From: Burkholderiales bacterium
Lineage (GTDB): Bacteria; Pseudomonadota; Gammaproteobacteria; Burkholderiales; SG8-41
Direction: 5' to 3'
DNA length: 64,000 bases
Assembly (NCBI GenBank): GCA_036262035.1
Contig: DATAJS010000023.1
Location: forward strand, 186,001 to 250,000
Made by a program: the position numbers and the translations under genes. The notes under the pieces are model-generated. The model was not told the origin of the DNA, made no database searches, and saw only the letters and a program-made list of their open reading frames with translations. Below, piece after piece: positions 47,364-56,674 of the stretch (positions within the stretch are counted from its first letter, which is position 1; each line of letters starts with the position of its first letter).

Positions 47364-48816
47364 CCTTCTCAAGGGAGCTTCGGGCCGGCTGAACGCGCTC
47401 GTCGACTGGTTCATTCCCCGGAAGCTGATGGGAGACGCGGACGTCGTTCAAGGCGTGCGCATGTTCCTCATCAGTCACCTGGTCGGCCCGTTCCTGGGCC
47501 ATACCATCTCGCTCTACGTCCTCTACGTCCAGGGCGCGCCCGACTGGGCCTGGACGGTCTTTTTCGTCGCGATCACGCTGTTCTGGCCGTTCTCGTTCGC
47601 GCTGCGACGCACCGGATGGTACGTTCCGCTCGCCTTCATCTCGATCCAGAACCTTCTTTTCTGCATCCTCTGGGGCTGCTATCACTACGGCGGCGTGAGC
47701 TCGCCGATCCTGCCCTGGCTGATCACCGTTCCTCTTCTGGCCTTCTTCTATCTCCCGTCGGCCAAGACCCGGATCCTGGTGTCGCTGCTGATCGTCTCGA
47801 ACCTGGTCGGCTTCTACTGCATCTACAACTGGTTCGGGTTCCCCGACACGATCGCCCTGAGCTCGCTGTCCGGGCTGGGCTTCGTCTCGACGTTCTGCGC
47901 CGGTCTTTACGTCTCGATGATGGCGCTCTACTACGCCAACATCGTCTCGTCGCATTCCGAGCTGGAACAGGAAGTCAAAAGGCATCTCGAGACCGCTCGC
48001 GAGCTCGGCGAGGCGACCGAGGAGGCGCAGCGGGCAGTGCGTGCCAAGTCCGAGTTCCTGTCGAACATGAGCCATGAGCTCAGGACGCCGCTCAACGCCA
48101 TCATCGGTTTCAGCGAGCTCCTCATGGATGAGACCGAGCCGGACGACCAGAGCTTCGCGGATCTGCAAGCCATCAACGGCGCCGGCCACAAGCTCCTCGG
48201 CCTCATCAACGAGCTCCTCGACCTGTCGAAGCTCGAGGCCGGGAAAATGGAGCTGCATCTCGAGCCCTTCGCTCTCGGAAGGTTGGTGGATGAGATCGCG
48301 GCGGAGTGGCGCGAGCGTATCGAGGGGAACGGCAACGAGTTCGACGTGGATTGCGCAGCTGATCTCGGTGAGGTCGTGGGCGACGCTGCGAAGCTGCGTC
48401 GGGCCGTCAGCAGCCTGCTGAGCAATGCGGCGAAATACACCCAGGCCGGTCGTGTCACGCTGGCCGTGTCGAACCAGGGCGGTCAGGTCATGGTCGTTGT
48501 ACGCGATACCGGGTCAGGTATCAGCCCCGATAGGATGGTCAACCTGTTCGAGACTTTCGGGAAGCACGAGGGCGAGACGTCGAGCATCTACCGGGACGAC
48601 CCGGGACTCGGACTTCCTCTCAGCCAAAGGCTTTGCCGGCTGATGAACGGCGAGTTGACTGCCGACAGCGAGGTTGGCCGTGGTTCCTGCTTCACGATTC
48701 GCATTCCGTCGCAGCCTGCGAAGCATGAGACTTCGAACGCGGCAGAGTCGGATGTTTTCGCCCTTGGGGTCTTGAATTCCACGCCATACCGACCCGCATT
48801 CGGAGCGAACACCTGA
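47356..48816 (+). CDS. Six-TM sensor histidine kinase (2)
   Basis: This 486-residue paralogue of kinase (1) has about six TM segments (residues 33-195) with YGGVSSPILPWLITVPLLAFFY. It has a canonical H-box (histidine 240 in MSHELRTPLNAIIGFSE), an N-box SSLLSNAAKYT and G1 RDTGSGIS. G2 is unusual, DPGLGLPLSQ in place of GGTGLGL. GTG 47356 overlaps the kinase (1) stop with CGGAGGCT upstream, so the two are made together and could form heterodimers. The 262 bases after it (48817-49078) hold only a hairpin. Confidence 0.88.
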   Translation: MLSLLKGASGRLNALVDWFIPRKLMGDADVVQGVRMFLISHLVGPFLGHTISLYVLYVQGAPDWAWTVFFVAITLFWPFSFALRRTGWYVPLAFISIQNLLFCILWGCYHYGGVSSPILPWLITVPLLAFFYLPSAKTRILVSLLIVSNLVGFYCIYNWFGFPDTIALSSLSGLGFVSTFCAGLYVSMMALYYANIVSSHSELEQEVKRHLETARELGEATEEAQRAVRAKSEFLSNMSHELRTPLNAIIGFSELLMDETEPDDQSFADLQAINGAGHKLLGLINELLDLSKLEAGKMELHLEPFALGRLVDEIAAEWRERIEGNGNEFDVDCAADLGEVVGDAAKLRRAVSSLLSNAAKYTQAGRVTLAVSNQGGQVMVVVRDTGSGISPDRMVNLFETFGKHEGETSSIYRDDPGLGLPLSQRLCRLMNGELTADSEVGRGSCFTIRIPSQPAKHETSNAAESDVFALGVLNSTPYRPAFGANT

Positions 48817-49012
48817 GGTGCGTCCCGTCAACCGTTGTCCTGACTAACGCTCAGGGGCACGTTCGCCGCACGCGCCGAAGCAGCTGGGTGCGCTTGATCC
48901 ACAAGGTATCCGAGGCCGATTCGCTGGCCCGCCCTGCCCCTCAAGCCCGGCACTTGCGTGGCGCGCAACCGAATGCGCCAACTTTCGTCTGAGGCGCATT
49001 AGGAAGCGCAGT

Positions 49013-49030
49013 GCGGCGCTTTCGCGCCGC
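49013..49030. terminator. Hairpin between kinase (2) and the outer-membrane gene
   Basis: GCGGCGC and GCGCCGC form a perfect 7-bp stem with a TTTC loop, between the convergent ends of the signalling block and the 49079 gene. No T-run follows on either strand. Confidence 0.35.
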
Positions 49031-49078
49031 CGGCTTAGGCAGCCCCTGGATCGGCACCGCAGCCGGCGCGGCCGGCAC

Positions 49079-49903
49079 TCAGAAGCGGAAGTTGATGGCG
49101 ATGCGGGCGACCTGGCCGGAGTTTCGGAAGCGGTAGGCTATGCTCTCGCCGCCGAAATTGGCTGGGTCGCGGGCCTGCACCGTCACGTCCCGCAGATCGA
49201 AATGCAGGAACTCGAGCTGCAGGCTCGTGCGCGTTGAGATGCGATGCTCGACCCCGCCGCCGACGGCGTAGCCGAGGCGCGTGCCGCTTTCGCTCCAGCT
49301 GTTCGAGTAGACGCCGTTTGGCGCGTCGGGCAGAGGGAGCTGGAGGTTCCCGATGCGCAGGTCGAAGCGGTTGCGCACCCGCCCGGCGGCAAGGCCGCCG
49401 GTGACGTAGAACAGTGTCCGGTCGGCCACGACGCCGGCCCGCGCCAGCATCGTCGCCAGGCCGCCGATCCGCGTGCCGTAGCGTGTCGTGGTCTCGCTCT
49501 GCCCGAATGGATTTTGGCCGGCACCGAACCCGAATGGGGCGGGGTCGACGCCGAACATCGTGTTCTCGGCCGAGAAGCGGCCGAAGTTCAGGCCGAGCGC
49601 GACGCCACCGACGAAGCGGTCGCGCTGCATGTCGTAGCCGAGCGTCAAGCCGCCGCCGGCGGTGGTGTCGGCGCCAGCCTGCCGCGACGGGAAGATCCCG
49701 AGCGTGACATCCCGATCGATGACGCCGGCGGGCGACGCGGTGGAGGCGAGGGTGGCGCGGCCGTCGGTCCTGACGCCGCCGATCGAGGCGCCGGCATAGG
49801 GTCCGCTGAAGGCGGCGGGACGCGGACTGGGCCCGGTGTCCGCGCCGGCTGCGACAGCCGTGGCTTCCAGGAGGATGACGGCCGAGGCCATACGGAGAAA
49901 CAT
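49079..49903 (-). CDS. Omp25/31-like outer-membrane beta-barrel protein
   Basis: This 274-residue exported barrel has the signal LRMASAVILLEATAVAAGA and then FSGPYAGASIGGVRTDG. GGGLTLGYDMQRDRFVGGVAL, LFYVTGGLAAGRVRNRF and GYAVGGGVEHRISTRTSLQL follow, and it closes with aromatic-ended strands QVARIAINFRF. The layout (proline/alanine start, GPYAG, GWTVGGGVE-like) resembles the Omp25/Omp31 porin-like group common in Alphaproteobacteria. ATG 49903 has an AGGGAAAG site upstream; the longer in-frame reading runs through the transposase remnant. Confidence 0.8.
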   Translation of the reverse strand: MFLRMASAVILLEATAVAAGADTGPSPRPAAFSGPYAGASIGGVRTDGRATLASTASPAGVIDRDVTLGIFPSRQAGADTTAGGGLTLGYDMQRDRFVGGVALGLNFGRFSAENTMFGVDPAPFGFGAGQNPFGQSETTTRYGTRIGGLATMLARAGVVADRTLFYVTGGLAAGRVRNRFDLRIGNLQLPLPDAPNGVYSNSWSESGTRLGYAVGGGVEHRISTRTSLQLEFLHFDLRDVTVQARDPANFGGESIAYRFRNSGQVARIAINFRF

Positions 49904-49963
49904 CCGGATCTTTCCCTCACGGTTGGCGTGACCGCGGCGGCGCGTCTGGTGGAAGGACGCTGT

Positions 49964-50154
49964 ATGCGCAGCCGAGGGGCGCATCTGGGTGAGGTGTTCA
50001 AGCGACTCGCTGTTCAGAAGGAGAGTCGGATTGAAGAAGGGCATCTGATGTCGGGCCACGTGCATATGATAATTGCATCCCGCCGAAGTATACGGTGTCG
50101 CAGGTCATCGGGTTCATCGAGGGCAAGGGTGTGCGATTCGATGTGCGCCGTTAA
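49964..50154 (+). mobile_element. IS200/IS605-type TnpA transposase remnant
   Basis: The first frame encodes HLGEVFKRLAVQKESRIEEG and then HLMSGHVHMIIA, with the HVH (HuH) motif of Y1 transposases. After a one-base loss near 50076 the family sequence continues in another frame as IPPKYTVSQVIGFIEGKG and soon stops at 50152-50154. The N-terminus and the tyrosine helix are absent. It is an inactive relic of about 60 codons inside the 336-base gap between the outer-membrane gene and the MHYT kinase. Nothing else is seen in that gap. Confidence 0.8.
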
Positions 50155-50239
50155 CGCGCGCACCGGCGCTCAACTTCGTTCCGCACGCGCCGTTATGCCC
50201 CTGTAGGGCCCTCGCCCATACAGGTCGGAGTTGTCAGGC

Positions 50240-53200
50240 ATGACCGGAACGTACGACCTCTCGCTCGTCTCGCTGTCCTACGTCGTCGCGGCGCTTGCCG
50301 CGTACGTGGCGCTGACGCTCGCCTCCCGTGTTTCGGCCTCGCAGGGCCGGGGCGCCACGTATTGGCTCATCGGCGGCGCGGTGTCGATGGGCAGCGGCAT
50401 CTGGTCGATGCACTTCATCGGGATGCTCGCTTTCCGTCTGCCGATCCCGATGTCGTACGAGATGGACATCACCCTGCTGTCGATGGTGATCGCGATGCTG
50501 GTGTCCGGCTTCGCGCTGTTCACCATCAATCGCAGCCGCCTGACCGTGCGGCGGCTGCTCGTGTCGGGCGCGCTGATGGGCACCGGCATCGCGGCCATGC
50601 ATTACACGGGCATGGCCGCGATCCCGATGTCCCCGCCGATCCGCTGGGACCCGCTGCTCTACGGCGCCTCGATCGCCATCGCCATCGCCGCTTCGGTCGT
50701 CGCGCTGTGGATCGCGTTCAACCTGCGCTCCGAGGCCCTGTCCAACGTGGCGCTCAAGCGCTTCGGCGCGGCGCTCGTGATGGGCGTGGCGATCGCGGGC
50801 ATGCACTACACCGGCATGGCGGCCGCTCATTTCTCTCCCGACAGCGTCTGCCTCGGCAGCCCGCAGGGCGTCAGCAACCTGTGGCTGGCGACGACGATCG
50901 GCGGCTGCACGATGCTGTTCCTCGCCGCCACGATGCTCATCTCGGTATTCGATGCGAGGATCGCATCGAATACCGCACGACTTGCCGAATCGCTGCGGCT
51001 CGCCAACGAGCAGCTCACCGGAGAGATCGTCGAGCGCCGCCGCGCCGAGGAAGCCCAGCGCGCGAGCGCCGCGGAGCTCAAGCTCATCACCGACCAGATG
51101 CCGGCGATGCTGGCCTATTTCGACGCCGAGCTCGTCTACCGCTATCACAACCGCGGTTTCGAGCAGTGGACCGGCCTCCCCGCCGCGCAGATCGACGGCC
51201 GGCACCTCGCCGACGTGATCGGCGCCGAAGCGTGCTCGGAGATCGCGAGCAGGATCCCGCAGGCGCGCGCCGAAGGACGCATCTTCTTCGAAAGCTCGCG
51301 CCGGATGCCCGACGGCCGCCAGCAACATGCCGAAACCACACTGATGCCGCGCTTCGACGACGCCGGCGCGGTCATCGGCTACTACACCATGATCACGGAC
51401 ATCTCGGAGCGCAAGCAGATGGCAGCGCTCCAGATCGCGATCGAGGCCGCGCAGGCCGCCAGCCGCGCGAAGTCGGACTTCCTCGCGACCATGAGCCACG
51501 AGATCCGCACGCCGATGAACGGCGTGCTGGGCATGACCGATCTGCTGATGGATTCGGGCCTCACCCCGACGCAGCGCCGCTACGCCCAGACGATCCGCAA
51601 CTCGGGCGACGCGCTGCTCAACATCATCAACGACATCCTCGACTTCTCGAAGATCGAGGCGGGCAAGCTCGAGCTCGAGAACATCGACTTCTCGGTGCGC
51701 GAAGTCGCCGAGGAAGTCGCCGAGCTGCTCACGAGCCGCGCGCACACCAAGGGGCTGGAGCTCGCGTGCCAGGTCGACGACGACGTGCCGCTGGTGCTCG
51801 GCGGCGACCCCGGCCGGCTGCGGCAGGTGCTGCTCAACCTCGGCGGCAACGCGGTCAAGTTCACCGAATCGGGCGAAGTGCTGATCACCGTCAAGCGCGC
51901 GGCGGACGACCGCGCGACCCCGGGCAACACCGTGCTGCGCTTCGCGGTGCGCGACACCGGCATCGGCATCACCCAGGAAACCCGCGGGCGGCTGTTCCAG
52001 GCCTTCAGCCAGGCCGACGGTTCCACGACGCGGCGCTTCGGCGGCACCGGCCTCGGCCTCGTGATCTGCAAGCAGCTCGTCGAGATGATGGGCGGCGAGA
52101 TCGACATTGCGAGCCGCCCCGGCGCCGGCTCCACGTTCTGGTTCACCGCGCGCTTCGCGACCCCCGGATCGGCCGCCGCAACCGCGGCGCGCCGCAGCGA
52201 TCTCTCCGGCGTGCGCGTGCTCGTCGTCGACCACGACCCGACGACGTGCACCATCCTCCAGCGTTACCTCATCGCGTGCGGCGCGCTGAGCGGCGCGGCG
52301 GACACCGCGCAGACGGCGCTCGCGATGCTGCGCAAGGCGCACGCGCAGGGCGCGGCTTACGACGTGGCGCTGGTCGACCGCAAGGTTCGCGGCATGCACG
52401 CGATCGAGCTCGCGCGCCGTATCGACGCAGACTCCGAGCTGCGCGGCACCCGCATCATCGTTCTCGACTCGCCGAGCGGCCGCGAGACGCGCGGCCTCAC
52501 CGGCGAACCGGGCATCTTCGGACACCTCGACAAGCCGGTGCGCCGCGCCGAGCTCTTCCACAGCATCGCCGTGGCGATGGGCGCGGCGGAGCCGGTGCGC
52601 GCGGCCGAGCAAGCGATGGCCGACACGCAGGAGGCGCCGCTCGGCGGCCACGTGCTGCTCGTCGAGGACAACAGCGTCAACCAGGAGATCTGCGCACAGA
52701 TGCTCGTCAACCTCGGCTGCGACGTCGAAGTGGTGTCCGACGGGCGCGCCGGCCTGGAAGCCGCGTTCGCGCGGCCCTACGATCTCGTGCTCATGGATTG
52801 CCAGATGCCGGTCATGGACGGCTTGGAGTCGGCCACGGCGATACGCGAGCGCGAGCGCGCCGAGGCGAAGACGGCGCCCGCGCGCCACATCCCGATCATC
52901 GCGCTGACCGCGAACGCGATGGACGGCGACCGCGCGCGCTGCATCAAAGCGGGTATGGACGACTACCTCTCGAAGCCGTTCAAGAAGGAAGCATTGCGTG
53001 CGGTGCTCGAGCGCTGGCTCCCGGCGTGCCCGCGGACCGAGCGCCGCGCGGCCGAGCCTGCAGCCGAGATTCCGCCGAGCGTAGAAGTCCGCGGGCAGGC
53101 CGAGACGCTCGACCGCAGCGCGCTCGACAACATCCGCCGGCTGCAGAAGCCCGGCGCGCCGAGCGTGCTCGGCAAGGTCGTCGACCTCTATGTGCGCGAC

Positions 53201-53458
53201 GCGCCGCGGCAGATCACGGCGATGCGTGATGCGCTCTCAGCCGGCGACAGCGCGGTGCTGCGGCGGGCCGCGCACACGCTCAAGTCCAACAGCGGCAATC
53301 TCGGCGCGACCGGGTTGGCCGCGGTCTGCAAGGAGCTCGAGACGCGCGCGGCCGGCGCCGCGCTCGACGGCACGGACGAGTTCATCGAGCGCATCCAGCG
53401 CGAGTACGAGCGCGTGCAGGCCGCCCTGCTCGCCGAAACCGAGTCGGCAGAAGCATGA
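50240..53458 (+). CDS. MHYT-PAS hybrid histidine kinase with two receivers and HPt
   Basis: This 1072-residue membrane protein has an N-terminal MHYT sensor (about residues 5-245) with copies of the motif WSMHFIGM, AAMHYTGM and AGMHYTGM. A PAS domain (about 285-400), HisKA (histidine 420 in SHEIRTPMNG) and HATPase (LLNLGGNAVKFT, GGTGLGLVI) come next. A diverged receiver (about 650-775), a canonical receiver (about 805-925, aspartate 853 in LVLMDCQMP) and an HPt domain (histidine 1012 in AHTLKSNSGNLG) complete it. MHYT is proposed to sense gases or redox through bound metal. It is a complete intramolecular phosphorelay. ATG 50240 has CGGAG ten bases upstream. Confidence 0.92.
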   Translation: MTGTYDLSLVSLSYVVAALAAYVALTLASRVSASQGRGATYWLIGGAVSMGSGIWSMHFIGMLAFRLPIPMSYEMDITLLSMVIAMLVSGFALFTINRSRLTVRRLLVSGALMGTGIAAMHYTGMAAIPMSPPIRWDPLLYGASIAIAIAASVVALWIAFNLRSEALSNVALKRFGAALVMGVAIAGMHYTGMAAAHFSPDSVCLGSPQGVSNLWLATTIGGCTMLFLAATMLISVFDARIASNTARLAESLRLANEQLTGEIVERRRAEEAQRASAAELKLITDQMPAMLAYFDAELVYRYHNRGFEQWTGLPAAQIDGRHLADVIGAEACSEIASRIPQARAEGRIFFESSRRMPDGRQQHAETTLMPRFDDAGAVIGYYTMITDISERKQMAALQIAIEAAQAASRAKSDFLATMSHEIRTPMNGVLGMTDLLMDSGLTPTQRRYAQTIRNSGDALLNIINDILDFSKIEAGKLELENIDFSVREVAEEVAELLTSRAHTKGLELACQVDDDVPLVLGGDPGRLRQVLLNLGGNAVKFTESGEVLITVKRAADDRATPGNTVLRFAVRDTGIGITQETRGRLFQAFSQADGSTTRRFGGTGLGLVICKQLVEMMGGEIDIASRPGAGSTFWFTARFATPGSAAATAARRSDLSGVRVLVVDHDPTTCTILQRYLIACGALSGAADTAQTALAMLRKAHAQGAAYDVALVDRKVRGMHAIELARRIDADSELRGTRIIVLDSPSGRETRGLTGEPGIFGHLDKPVRRAELFHSIAVAMGAAEPVRAAEQAMADTQEAPLGGHVLLVEDNSVNQEICAQMLVNLGCDVEVVSDGRAGLEAAFARPYDLVLMDCQMPVMDGLESATAIRERERAEAKTAPARHIPIIALTANAMDGDRARCIKAGMDDYLSKPFKKEALRAVLERWLPACPRTERRAAEPAAEIPPSVEVRGQAETLDRSALDNIRRLQKPGAPSVLGKVVDLYVRDAPRQITAMRDALSAGDSAVLRRAAHTLKSNSGNLGATGLAAVCKELETRAAGAALDGTDEFIERIQREYERVQAALLAETESAEA

Positions 53459-55605
53459 AGGCCCGCACGCAACCCGTGGTGCTCATCATCGACGACGACA
53501 TCGTGATGCGCATGCTCGCGCGCGAAGCGCTCGAGCAGGCGGGCTTCACCGTCGAGGAAGCGAGCGACGGGCAGGAAGGCCTCGAGACGTTCGAGGCGCT
53601 CAGGCCCGACGCCGTGCTGCTCGACGTCATGATGCCGGTGCTCGACGGTTTCGAGACCTGCGCGAGCTTGCGCTCGCGCGAGTCCGGCGTCACTGTTCCG
53701 GTGCTCATGATGACGGGCCTCGACGATGCCGAATCCATCCATCGCGTGTACGAAGTCGGCGCGACCGACTTCATCACCAAGCCCATCGCGCTCGCGATGC
53801 TGGGTCATCGGGTGAGCTACGTGCTGCGCGCCAGCCGCGCGTTCCAGGAGCTCCAGCGCAGCGAAGCGCGGCTCACCAACGCGCAGCGCATCGCGCAGAT
53901 CGGCCACTGGGACTGGAATCTCGCGACCGGCGCGGTGCAGCGCTCCGAGGAAGTGCGCCGCATACTCGGCTACACCGCCGAGACGCAGCTTCCGGAGCGC
54001 GGCATCTTCCTCGACGCCGTGCACCCCGACGACCGCCGCGCGGTCGAGGACGCGCTGTACGCGGCGATCCACCGCAACGAGCCCCTCAACATGGGCTTTC
54101 GCATCGTTCGGCCCGACGGCGAGGTGCGCGCGGTTCACCAGCAGGCCGAGGTGGTGCGCGACGCATCGGGCAAGCCGCTGGGCATGCAGGGCACGCTGCA
54201 GGACGTCACCGACCGCAAGCGCGCCGAAGCGCAGATCGAGCAGCTCGCCCTGTACGACGCGGTCACCGGATTGCCCAACCGGCACCTGTTCCGCGAGCAG
54301 CTCAATCACGGCATCGGCCGCGCCCAGCGCACCGGCGAAAACCTCGTGCTGCTGTCGCTCGACCTCGACCGCTTCAAGCGCATCAACGACACCCTCGGCC
54401 ACGAGACCGGCGACCTGCTGCTGAAGGAAGCCGGCGCGCGCATCGCACAGGCGATCCGCGGCAGCGACGTCATCGCGCGTCGCGAGAGCGACGCCGAGAG
54501 GTGGTGCATCGCGCGCCAGGGCGGCGACGAGTTCACGCTGCTCCTGCCGGCCATGCCCGACGCGCAGGACGCGGCGAAGGTCGCGCGCCGCCTCCTCGAA
54601 GCGCTGGCCGAGCCGTTCCGGCTCGCCGGCAGCGACATCGTGGTGGGCGCGAGCGTGGGCATCGCGGTCTACCCGCTCGACGGCGCCGACGGCGAGACCC
54701 TGCTCAAGAACGCCGACGCGGCGCGCGCTTACGCGAAGCAGCAGGGCATGAACCGCTGCGAGTTCTACAACGGCACGATGAACGCCCGCACGCTCGAAAA
54801 GCTCTCGCTGGAAAGCAAGTTGCACCAGGCGCTCGAGCGCGACGAGTTCAGCCTGCATTACCAGCCCAAGGTGGACCTGGCGACGCGCGAGGTCGTGGGC
54901 TTCGAAGCGCTGATCCGCTGGCGCCACCCGGAGCTCGGCATGGTCTCGCCGGCGGATTTCATCCCGCTCGCCGAAGAGACCGGCCTCATCACCCCGATCG
55001 GCGCGTGGGTGCTGCGCGCCGCGTGCGCGCAGATCGCGACGTGGCGCGATGCCGGGGTGGCCCTCGTACCGGTCGCGATCAACCTCTCGGCCAGGCAGTT
55101 CCACCAGGAGAACATCTGCGAGGTGGTCGCCGGCGCGCTCGCGACACACCATATACCGCCGCACCTCCTGGAGCTCGAGATCACCGAGAGCGCCGCGATG
55201 AAGGACGCGGAAGCCGCCACCGCGACGCTGAGGAAGCTCAAGGCGATCGGCGTGCAGATCGCGATCGACGACTTCGGCACCGGGTACTCGAGCCTGTCGT
55301 ATCTCAAGCGTTTTCCCATCGATTCGCTCAAGATCGACCGCTCGTTCGTCACCGAGCTGCCGTGCAACCAGGACGACGCGACGATCGCGCAGGCGGTGAT
55401 CACGATGGGACATGCGCTGCGCCTGAAGATCGTCGCGGAAGGCGTGGAGACCGCAGCCCAGCGCGATTTCCTGGCAGCCAACCGCTGCGACCAGATGCAG
55501 GGCTACTTTTTCTCGAGGCCGCTGCCGGCCGACCAGTGCACCGCGCTGTTCGGTCCTGCGTCGACCACCCCGGATCCGGACGAGCTCAGGACTGCGGCGG
55601 CCTGA
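53455..55605 (+). CDS. REC-PAS-GGDEF-EAL cyclic-di-GMP protein
   Basis: This 716-residue protein has a receiver (aspartate 57 in AVLLDVMMP), a PAS fold (about 145-255: GHWDWNLATGAVQRSEEV), a GGDEF domain with intact QGGDEF preceded by a short insert, and an EAL domain. The EAL residues are complete (FEALIRW, NLSARQF, LEITES, IDDFGTGYS, DSLKIDRSF, VAEGVET). Both synthesis and breakdown of c-di-GMP are possible. ATG 53455 overlaps the hybrid kinase stop as ATGA, so the HPt domain of that kinase is the obvious phosphate donor. Confidence 0.92.
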   Translation: MKARTQPVVLIIDDDIVMRMLAREALEQAGFTVEEASDGQEGLETFEALRPDAVLLDVMMPVLDGFETCASLRSRESGVTVPVLMMTGLDDAESIHRVYEVGATDFITKPIALAMLGHRVSYVLRASRAFQELQRSEARLTNAQRIAQIGHWDWNLATGAVQRSEEVRRILGYTAETQLPERGIFLDAVHPDDRRAVEDALYAAIHRNEPLNMGFRIVRPDGEVRAVHQQAEVVRDASGKPLGMQGTLQDVTDRKRAEAQIEQLALYDAVTGLPNRHLFREQLNHGIGRAQRTGENLVLLSLDLDRFKRINDTLGHETGDLLLKEAGARIAQAIRGSDVIARRESDAERWCIARQGGDEFTLLLPAMPDAQDAAKVARRLLEALAEPFRLAGSDIVVGASVGIAVYPLDGADGETLLKNADAARAYAKQQGMNRCEFYNGTMNARTLEKLSLESKLHQALERDEFSLHYQPKVDLATREVVGFEALIRWRHPELGMVSPADFIPLAEETGLITPIGAWVLRAACAQIATWRDAGVALVPVAINLSARQFHQENICEVVAGALATHHIPPHLLELEITESAAMKDAEAATATLRKLKAIGVQIAIDDFGTGYSSLSYLKRFPIDSLKIDRSFVTELPCNQDDATIAQAVITMGHALRLKIVAEGVETAAQRDFLAANRCDQMQGYFFSRPLPADQCTALFGPASTTPDPDELRTAAA

Positions 55606-55713
55606 AGGTTCTCGCCGCGGTAACCGCGTGGTACTCTGCGGATCGATGGACACTGCAGCACAGCCAGCGCGACGCCGCGGGCGTCGAGGCCCCTCCCGCA
55701 GAGCGGCCCTCGC

Positions 55714-56643
55714 GTGCGCGTACTGATCGCCGATGACGATGCGGTAACCCTGCGCCAGCTCTCGGGGCTGCTCGCGCACCTCGGCCACGAGCCGGTCGCG
55801 GCGCACGACGGCGCAGAAGCGTGGGCGGCGATACAGGCGCCCGATGCGCCGGCGCTCATCATCCTGGACTGGATGATGCCGCCGCCCGACGGCGTGGAGA
55901 TCTGCCGGCGCCTGCGCGACAGCGGACGGCGTCCCTACCAATACGTCCTGCTGCTCACCGCCCGCGACACCGTCGACGACGTCGTCGAGGGCATGGATGC
56001 CGGTGCGGACGATTACCTCAGGAAACCCTTCGACCTGCGCGAGCTTCGGGTGCGGCTGCGCGCGGGAGAGCGCGTGCTCGCGCTGCAGGACGAGCTGCGC
56101 GCCCAGGCGACGACCGATGAGCTCACGCGGCTGCCCAATCGCCGCGGAATCCTCGAGCGCCTGCAGCACGAGCTCGCCCTGGTGCGGCGAGACGGGCGGG
56201 CCTTCAGCATCCTCACGATCGACATCGACAACTTCAAGAACGTCAACGACGCGCACGGCCACGCAGTCGGCGACGAAGTGCTGAAGCATGTCGCCGCGCG
56301 CATGCGCGTCCAGGTCCGCGGTTACGACGACGTCGGGCGCCATGGCGGCGAAGAGTTCATGGTCGTGCTGCCCGCGTGCGACCCGGCAGGCGCAGTGGGC
56401 GTCGCCGAACGCATACGCGCCGACATCGCCTCGTCCCCGGTCTCCACCTCCGCCGGCGGCCTGACGGTCACGGTGAGCATCGGCGTGGCGACGATCCCGG
56501 GAGCCGCGGCCGCGGACGCGACCGGCCTGCTCGCCGCCGCGGACGGCGCCCTCTACGCCGCCAAGCGCAACGGACGAAACCGCGTGCAGATCGCGCCCGA
56601 CGCCGATGCGTCCACGGGACCCACCCCGCCGATTACGCCGTAA
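55714..56643 (+). CDS. REC-GGDEF diguanylate cyclase
   Basis: This 309-residue protein has a receiver (acid pocket ADDD, acceptor aspartate 52 in [12 protein letters not shown]) and a GGDEF domain with the active signature HGGEEF. A RxxD inhibitory-site candidate ([10 protein letters not shown]) lies upstream. This is the PleD/WspR-like layout for phosphorylation-dependent c-di-GMP synthesis. GTG 55714 begins [10 protein letters not shown]; the ribosome site is weak. It lies 108 bases after the REC-PAS-GGDEF-EAL gene on the same strand and may share its kinase. Confidence 0.9.
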   Translation: MRVLIADDDAVTLRQLSGLLAHLGHEPVAAHDGAEAWAAIQAPDAPALIILDWMMPPPDGVEICRRLRDSGRRPYQYVLLLTARDTVDDVVEGMDAGADDYLRKPFDLRELRVRLRAGERVLALQDELRAQATTDELTRLPNRRGILERLQHELALVRRDGRAFSILTIDIDNFKNVNDAHGHAVGDEVLKHVAARMRVQVRGYDDVGRHGGEEFMVVLPACDPAGAVGVAERIRADIASSPVSTSAGGLTVTVSIGVATIPGAAAADATGLLAAADGALYAAKRNGRNRVQIAPDADASTGPTPPITP

Positions 56644-56674
56644 ACCCCCTCCGGTTTTTGATAGCCTCTGCGGG

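Noticed and set aside
54470-54535. Insert of about 12 residues before GGDEF in the 53455 protein
   Set aside because: Similar inserts before the GGDEF hairpin occur in many REC/PAS-GGDEF-EAL proteins, so it is not unusual.
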